Below the pieces are notes generated by a model, which was not told the origin of the DNA, ran no database searches, and worked only from the letters and a program-made list of their open reading frames with translations. A program made the translations under genes and the position numbers. From Megamerina dolium (Eukaryota; Arthropoda; Insecta; Diptera; Megamerinidae), in the NCBI GenBank assembly GCA_963854835.1, contig OY978525.1, forward strand, positions 91,540,136-91,604,135: DNA of 64,000 nt, read 5' to 3'. This document shows positions 60,611 through 64,000 of the stretch, piece after piece. The stretch's first letter is position 1; each line of letters opens with the position of its first letter.

Positions 60611-62651
60611 TTTTTTTTTTATTGTCTATGATCAAGAGTTGTGGGAATGTGGTCGTGAGAATATGGAATTTAATTTTATTACGACGAAAAATTTGTATAC
60701 AAAAAAATCAGGGTTCACTTCTATTCTTAGCAATAATTTCAAACACTTTTTCACCAACTCTGAATGTTTTCAGCTTTATGGAGCCCAGCCGTCTCTCAGT
60801 TCTCAGCCAAGTTCTCAGGATTATCTATAATAATTTTCCTTATTAATATAGTGTTCTTGTAAGATGTTGATAGTTCATTCTGAAATATATTCTTCTAAAT
60901 AGATTTAATGTGCTATGAGTTAAATAATACATTTACAAGAATAAATAATCTCAAATTCATTTTATATTTAATGTTACTTGATTAACACTCATATTTCGTG
61001 TTTGTTATAAAGGTTGTGCACTGTAGGTCAAATTTGTTGATTAAGCAATTGTTCGATTAATCAAAAATATTATTAACAGCTCTAATATAAATGATCAAAT
61101 GCTCTAGCGTTGTACATATAACTTTAACATGGTTGTTGAATTTACATTTTTTCGATTTCCCTTGTCATTTTAAGCTGCTATTTAGCTATTGCTACTGCTG
61201 CTATTGTTGCCACAACTATTGCTGCATCAAATGACTATCAATGTTTGCGACGCAATTCATGTTTATTTAATTTTGATCAATTGGCACATAGTGTCACATA
61301 AATAACTGAAATAGTAAATTGTTTTATCATTTTCTTAGTGTGGAAAGTATTAAATTTCAAATGAAGACAAAGAATACAAAAAAAAAAACGTATGTTTACC
61401 TAAAAGTATGCTATAACTTGGGTATTGTTTTTGCTTGGGTTTATTTGTTTGTTGCATTGAATATTCTCGTTGGTTTTCTTTTTTCAAGAATATAGAATTT
61501 GCACTATCTGCTTACAAGTAATTCGTTGCAACTTTATTTACCACTATATTTTCATCTTCGGTTTATTCTATTTTGCCGTGCTATTTGTTGATTGCTTGTT
61601 TCTTTTTTATCTTTTCCCAAAGATCTACGTACAAAATATTCACATATGTATAGTATGTAGTTGCAATGCATTTAAATCAAGCAGCTAAATGAATATACAT
61701 ATGTTGCAATGGCAGTATTTCGACCTCAAAAGTCGTTGTTCCATGTACATACACACTCATATGCAACTATTCTTACATATATACACATGTACTTTTAGAT
61801 GTACGTACGTGCTGCACGTGTTTTTATATTCTTGAAATCAACTTATAAATTATGCAAAATTTGTTGAGACTTCTTGATGCAACAAACATAACATAGTACG
61901 AAAATTCAAAAATATATATATCGTAGTGGCAATGACAGCCACAGGCGGTAGAAAGTAAAGATCTACTTACAAATAGATTCAGTGGAGATATCATAATATA
62001 GATGAAAATGGTATGGCATGGCATGTACGTCATTTGTTCATTTCGAGACCAATAAAATGAAATGTTTTTGGCTAAAATACTAAAGTATCATGTTTGTTGC
62101 TATTGCTGCTGCTACAATGTGTCTGCCTTGCACAGAGAATGTGTGCACCGAGAGGGGAAACAAATGAGTAAGTGTGAGCTCGAGTCAATACTCGTACGGA
62201 TCTGTCTTTATTCTTCGAGTGAATGAATAAATTTTATATAATTTGTTTGTTTGTTCATAAGTCTTTTGCGACTGTTGCTCGTAAAGTGTCGGCATTTCAG
62301 AATTTACAATATTTTGTTTGCAACAAAAACAAAAAAGAGAATATTTCCATACAAATGCACGTACTGTGGTGGAAACTTTCATAAGCTCAAATTGAATTTC
62401 ATATGAAATAATTGTTTAAATCAATAGCACAGAAGAAAAAATTAACCAGTGGTGATTTTGGAAAGTTTGTTTTGTGCAACAATTATTTATTTTTGAAAAG
62501 ATTTTTCTTGATTCGCTATAGGTGCTGGTATATCTATGTACTAGCCGTATGTTTGTGAATAATTTTTACAATAAAAGCATATTTTTACCTTAACCTATTA
62601 TTCGATTAATCAAAAAAAGTTATGTTTGTTATAGTCTTATGTTCATAGGTT
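60611..62651. other. Intergenic region, nothing recognised
   Basis: AT-rich, with isolated GATTAATC motifs at 61055 and 62604 and no supported gene. Confidence 0.5.
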
Positions 62652-63049
62652 TGAAAAAGTAATAAAAATAAAAAATAAATATGTGGCACTTAAAGCCCCA
62701 AAGGGCTCATTGGCCGAGCTTCTCTTCCATTACTGTTGTGCGTCTTAAATTTTGGACAATATTAGAATGCACCTACTTATTTTAGCCGGTTCCGAACGGC
62801 AGAACACTTGTGACATCACTTTTTCTGAGCTTTGTCACAGAGTTATTTTTTTAGATGCTTTTTCATGGCAAGTTGTTACTGTCGGAAGAATTGCCAATTG
62901 CTTGCCGACAGGTGGGTACCGTTCGAAAGAAAAATCTTTTCGATATTAAATTTGTTATGCATCAGCCGGGTATTAAACCACGACCTACAGATCAGAAAGC
63001 GAACACACTAACCACTGAGCTACGGCACCCACTGAAAAAGTAATAAAAA
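62652..63049 (-). mobile_element. tRNA-derived SINE with 17-bp target duplication
   Basis: Minus-strand copy bounded by an exact 17-bp repeat, TGAAAAAGTAATAAAAA, at 62652-62668 and 63033-63049. The tRNA-like head (63032 downwards, GTGGGTGCCGTAGCTCAGTG), body and 3' end GGGGCTTTAAGTGCCACATA are all present, giving clear ends for the family. Confidence 0.93.
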
Positions 63050-63108
63050 CATATAATAAGAATATCATCTAATAGTATAATAATTTTGTCCTGATTAATA
63101 CAAATTGT

Positions 63109-63180
63109 GATTAATCGAATCATTTCAATTTTTGATTAATCGAAATCATTATTATTTAAAATATTTTTATGTGATTAATC
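63109..63180. repeat. Cluster of palindromic GATTAATC motifs
   Basis: Three perfect 8-bp palindromes GATTAATC at 63109, 63134 and 63173, with degenerate GATTAAGC/GATTAAGA forms up to about 63250. It could be a degenerate tandem repeat or a cluster of homeodomain-type sites. Confidence 0.5.
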
Positions 63181-63717
63181 AAAATCTTGATTAAGCGAAT
63201 AATGAATTAATGAATCTTTTGATTACTTACTTTTGATTAAGAGTTTCTTGATTCAATTAAAAAAAAACAATTTATTTAAATACATTTGAGTTTATGGATA
63301 TTTCTACCATTGTATATATGCATAAAGGATCTATCGTGTTTTTTTAAATAATTAAAGTGATATTGAAGATGAGTAAATAAGTGTACTAAAAAAAATGCTT
63401 TAAATAATGCTCTAGCTCCACACAGAAGGTGGAAAATAAAAAAAAATTACCATTACCCGTATCAATGCCACCTTTAAATACTTGCAACACTCATACACAT
63501 GTGTGCTCATATTACTGTTAATGCTGCAAAATGAAGCGAATGTCCTTTTTGCATCCTTTGCATATTACTCAACAGCATTTCTTTTTTATTTTATTATTTC
63601 TTTCTATCTTGATTTTCTATTTGTCATTCGGCAGCCCTGCAGCTACAAATAAGTAAAAGCGTAAAAGAATTCATAAATGTTGCTACTGCACATAATGCCA
63701 TGGCTAAATGTTGACAG

Positions 63718-63787
63718 AGATGATGATGATCATGATGCTGCTGCTGCTGTTGTTGTTGTTGTTGTTGTTGTTGATGTTGATGATGAG
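63718..63787. repeat. Triplet repeat (ATG/CTG/TTG)
   Basis: Runs of GATGATGATG, CTGCTGCTGCTG and about seven TTG units, then GATGTTGATGATG. There is no evidence that it is translated here. Confidence 0.85.
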
Positions 63788-64000
63788 GTAGGTAACAAAC
63801 AATAAATGTCCGCTTTTGTCTGTACTTTGGTTACATTTAAATATGGAAGAGAATATGAAAGAATATTTTCTGTCGTTTTGTATTCTTTCTGTATGTTTTA
63901 TGTTTTGCCTCTACCATTGCTGTTGTTACTATTGCTACTGTTACAAAAGAATATAGTAAGAAAATTCATATAACATCACATTTTACTTTATTTGTTTGAA

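Noticed and set aside
63718..63787. Polyglutamine or polyleucine coding exon
   Set aside because: There is no open frame of useful length or splice signals around the triplet repeat.

Overview
The window is AT-rich eukaryotic DNA with intron-containing genes, many decayed transposable elements and long intergenic stretches. The genes are of fly type, and four of them occur in an order I recall from Drosophila melanogaster 2R: babo (CG8224), Tom7 (CG8226), a zinc-binding protein like CG8229, then dymeclin (CG8230). Divergence from Drosophila and the repeat content suggest another higher fly, most likely a tephritid fruit fly. That species-level guess is inference.

Layout. From 1 to about 14.3 kb the minus strand carries the 5' part of baboon, the activin/TGF-beta type I receptor. 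It has two probable 5' coding exons at 13.5-14.3 kb, a constant ectodomain exon at 4.2 kb, and two alternative ectodomain exons at 3.8 kb and 0.1-0.25 kb. The transmembrane and kinase exons lie off the left edge. Its introns hold a mariner with a 221-residue fused ORF, SINEs, LINE fragments and a LINE-in-mariner nest. Tom7 (minus, two exons) is at 17.5-17.7 kb. The zinc-binding acidic protein (plus) is at 20.6-21.5 kb. An orphan terminal exon at 27.1 kb may pair with a tiny exon at 19.0 kb, which would place the zinc-protein gene inside an intron. Dymeclin (plus, eight exons, 700 residues) is at 31.1-33.7 kb and can be spliced completely by eye.

From 34.7 kb rightwards the sequence is mostly gene-poor. 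It contains broken RTE-like and RNase-H-bearing (R1/I-like) LINEs, an irritans-type mariner, a SINE split by another mariner, and two large tandem duplications elsewhere (about 0.9 kb at 25.2-27.0 kb, 636 bp at 58.1-59.4 kb). The one clear gene here is an intronless secreted Kunitz-domain protein (minus, 47.1-47.4 kb) with a TATA box and initiator at proper spacing.

The most distinctive repeat is a tRNA-derived SINE family of roughly 10 copies, several with target-site duplications. One copy has its 3' tail extended into a TA microsatellite of about 180 bp. I found no tRNA or rRNA genes, CRISPR arrays or viral genes. The genes serve unrelated functions (signalling receptor, mitochondrial import, Golgi organisation, protease inhibition), so no operon-like system is implied.
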